From: Scytonema sp035967975
GTDB taxonomy: Bacteria > Cyanobacteriota > Cyanobacteriia > Cyanobacteriales > Nostocaceae
Direction of reading: 5' to 3'
NCBI GenBank assembly: GCA_035967975.1
Contig: JAWQFQ010000008.1
Span: forward strand, 1-64,000
DNA: 64,000 bases
The notes below the pieces were generated by a model, which was given only the letters and a program-made list of their open reading frames with translations, ran no database searches and was not told where the DNA came from. Shown piece after piece: positions 62,305-64,000 of this stretch. Positions within the stretch are counted from its first letter, which is position 1, and each line of letters begins with the position of its first letter. The translations under genes were made by a program, and so were the position numbers.

Positions 62305-64000
62305 ATGGTAAATTTACCAAGCTTTTGCCGATTACAATATCACAGTGCCATCGCCAACATTTATGCTGGCAGACAGGTCAAGATTTTGGTGACGCCAATA
62401 CTCTTGACTTTACTGTGGTTAGTAGCTAACTATGATAATGTAAAAGCGCAGTCTGTAACAGATGAAAAATCAACACACCGATTGAGATTAAAATCACCAT
62501 CTGCATCAGTCTTACAGGAAATGTCAGCCTCCGGTAGCCAAATTTCTCTCAATGGTCGCACTTTTCCAGGAAGTTGGTTGCAGAAACACTCGCAATCTGG
62601 CAAGTTGAATGTACATCTGAGTGATGGTGCTATTAAGTCTTTAATAGGTGTAGATTTATTAAACAGCGATAATCCAGCTAAACAACCGATTCAGTGGTTT
62701 TCATCACCTAACAATTCGTTGATTTTGACCAGTTTGCTATCGACAGGCTATCGGTATTTAGATATCACAAGCTTTGCGATCGCATCTGGTTGGCACATGG
62801 AAGTAACAGGTAACACGTTAGTCATTTCTACGCCGAGCGCGAAAGTCACGAACATTCGTCAGAGCAAGAAAACTTCAGGCGATACCATCATTATAGATTT
62901 AAACCGTCCTACTCCTTGGCAAATTGAACAAGGATTACCGATAAAAAAACCGCAAATTTCACGACTGGTCACCGATACTCAAACCCCTAAAACTTTTACC
63001 CCTTCAGAGCAAGAGTGGATCGTTACTTTAGATGCAATTACCGATCCTAGTTTGGTCGAACGCTATACCTCCTTAACAGCAGCAACAGAAGTAGGAGGAG
63101 CAACGGAAGTAGAGGGAGACGAAAGAGTGATATCTCCTTCATCTCCTTCATCTCCTTCATCTCCTTCATCTCCCTCATCCCCTATTCAGCAAGTAGAGGT
63201 GGTTAATAACCAAACAATCATTCGTCTTCGTGTTCCGTTTGGTTTTGCTCCTCGCTTGAGTACTTTACCAAATCCCAATCGTTTGATAGTTGACATCCGA
63301 CCTGATGCAATGGTTGAGCGAAGGATTGCGTGGACAAATGGATTGCGCTGGCAACAGCAGTATGTCAATTTAGAGCAAGAGCGCTTCCCTGTAGTGTGGC
63401 TAGATATTAATCCTCGTACGTACGGGATAAAATTGAAACCACTTTGGACTTATCCGGATACTTTGGTTGGGACTGCTCCTCTGATTCAAACAGCACAAAA
63501 GCACTTAGCAGTCGCTGCAATTAATGGTGGTTTTTTCAACCGCAATAATCAATTGCCTTTAGGTGCAATTCGCTACAACGGTCAATGGTTGTCAAGTCCT
63601 ATTTTGAACAGAGGAGCGATCGCTTGGAATGATTCTGGAGATTTTTATATTGGTCGTCTTGCCCTACAAGAGACTTTAATTGGAACAAACAATGTTCAAT
63701 TACCACTTTTAAATCTAAATAGCGGCTACGTTCAAAGTGGGATTGCTCGTTATACCCCTGCATGGGGAGCAACTTACACACCTTTGACCGACAACGAAAT
63801 CATTCTCGTCGTAGAAACAAACCGGATTACCAATCAATTAACAGGGGTAAAAGCTGGTGAAATCCCCATAGCTATTCCTCAAAACGGATACCTGCTCACT
63901 CTACGTGGTAACGCGACAAGCAAAGCATTACAACTGCCTAGAGGTTCTTTTGTCAGGATTACCAGCGCGATCGCACCTTCTGAATTTAACCGCTACTCCT
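62305..64000 (+). CDS. Exported phosphodiester glycosidase (NAGPA/DUF2233) family protein, incomplete at window edge
   Basis: The frame from ATG 62305 stays open for 565 codons to the end of the window. A signal segment (ILVTPILLTLLWLVANY, about 27-43, then VKAQS) opens the protein. An N-terminal region with a secretin/AMIN-like look (TLVISTPSAKVTNIRQSKKT) is followed by a SPS-rich linker coded by a TCTCCTTCA tandem repeat (63138-63182). The conserved domain has AAINGGFFNRNNQLPLGAI, NRGAIAWNDSG and VQSGIARYTPAWG, as in NAGPA-family proteins. Likely periplasmic or outer-layer; substrate unknown. The end lies outside the window. Confidence 0.85.
   Translation, partial: MVNLPSFCRLQYHSAIANIYAGRQVKILVTPILLTLLWLVANYDNVKAQSVTDEKSTHRLRLKSPSASVLQEMSASGSQISLNGRTFPGSWLQKHSQSGKLNVHLSDGAIKSLIGVDLLNSDNPAKQPIQWFSSPNNSLILTSLLSTGYRYLDITSFAIASGWHMEVTGNTLVISTPSAKVTNIRQSKKTSGDTIIIDLNRPTPWQIEQGLPIKKPQISRLVTDTQTPKTFTPSEQEWIVTLDAITDPSLVERYTSLTAATEVGGATEVEGDERVISPSSPSSPSSPSSPSSPIQQVEVVNNQTIIRLRVPFGFAPRLSTLPNPNRLIVDIRPDAMVERRIAWTNGLRWQQQYVNLEQERFPVVWLDINPRTYGIKLKPLWTYPDTLVGTAPLIQTAQKHLAVAAINGGFFNRNNQLPLGAIRYNGQWLSSPILNRGAIAWNDSGDFYIGRLALQETLIGTNNVQLPLLNLNSGYVQSGIARYTPAWGATYTPLTDNEIILVVETNRITNQLTGVKAGEIPIAIPQNGYLLTLRGNATSKALQLPRGSFVRITSAIAPSEFNRYS
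63138..63182. repeat. TCTCCTTCA 9-bp tandem repeat inside a coding region
   Basis: About five consecutive units of TCTCCTTCA (the last one degenerate) encode Ser-Pro-Ser repeats. Units of 9 bp preserve the frame when copy number changes, so linker length may vary between strains. Confidence 0.85.

Overview
The window is chromosomal DNA of a filamentous, probably heterocyst-forming cyanobacterium (Nostocales type). Evidence read directly: many HIP1 octamers (GCGATCGC) inside genes, heptameric short tandem repeats between genes (CCATTAG, ACTAACC), moderate GC, and many cyanobacterium-typical families (DUF1815, DUF2839, a small NIL-domain protein, ferredoxin-dependent glutamate synthase, a second ribosomal-S1-like protein, a PatA/PatG-type protease, a WD40-fused Ser/Thr kinase). 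No tRNA, rRNA or CRISPR array was seen.

Layout. 1-5.9 kb: a repeat-rich non-coding start, a NarL-type response regulator, a NIL protein, a GntR regulator divergent from a dienelactone hydrolase, and an S1-like protein. 5.4-9.6 kb: a small accessory island with an HTH protein, a decayed retropepsin-like protease with its coupled partner, an orphan RHH antitoxin, and a UvrD-like helicase with a remnant of a second helicase copy. 9.8-13.3 kb: two short-chain dehydrogenases and an FMO-type flavin monooxygenase. 13.5-18.6 kb: an HTH protein, relics of an FGE-sulfatase-like gene and a Uma2 gene, a PatA/PatG-type subtilase with a broken PatC-like fragment beside it, rlmN, and two further decayed genes. 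18.6-28.8 kb: a large exported putative beta-barrel protein, a repeat-filled gap with a 149-bp MITE family, an orphan RppB-like sensor kinase, a DUF2267 protein, exported and TPR proteins, a sigma-like protein and a glyoxalase-like protein. 28.9-35.9 kb: two hypotheticals, a UPF0175/DUF3368 toxin-antitoxin pair, lysS, an M48 protease and a DinG-like protein without a P-loop. 36-41.6 kb: a WD40 kinase, a stand-alone WD40 protein and a group II intron that splits a DUF2839 gene. 42.6-46.7 kb: DUF1815, a thioesterase, a small membrane protein and dxr. 46.8-54.7 kb: a seven-gene membrane glycosylation cluster. 55.6-64 kb: a polysaccharide deacetylase, glutamate synthase and a phosphodiester-glycosidase-family protein running off the edge.

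How genes work together. The cluster from 46761 to 54700 (methyltransferase, polyprenyl-phosphate GT2, SMR-type flippase subunit, two tandem PIG-V-like transferases, DUF2079, GT39) is best read as a lipid-linked-sugar pathway acting outside the cytoplasmic membrane. The SDR and FMO genes at 11127-13299 overlap and look co-translated. The rest is mostly single housekeeping genes separated by repeats.

The strongest unusual observations are a group II intron whose removal rebuilds a DUF2839 reading frame exactly, with a stop codon inside the intron protein's HNH domain; a 75-bp palindromic insertion that added 25 in-frame residues to a GT39 protein and is flanked by a 9-bp direct repeat; a 149-bp MITE family with terminal inverted repeats and 10-bp flanking duplications; a PatA/PatG-type protease with a Lys/Glu-rich insertion and a start-less PatC-like fragment next to it; and a run of decayed accessory genes.
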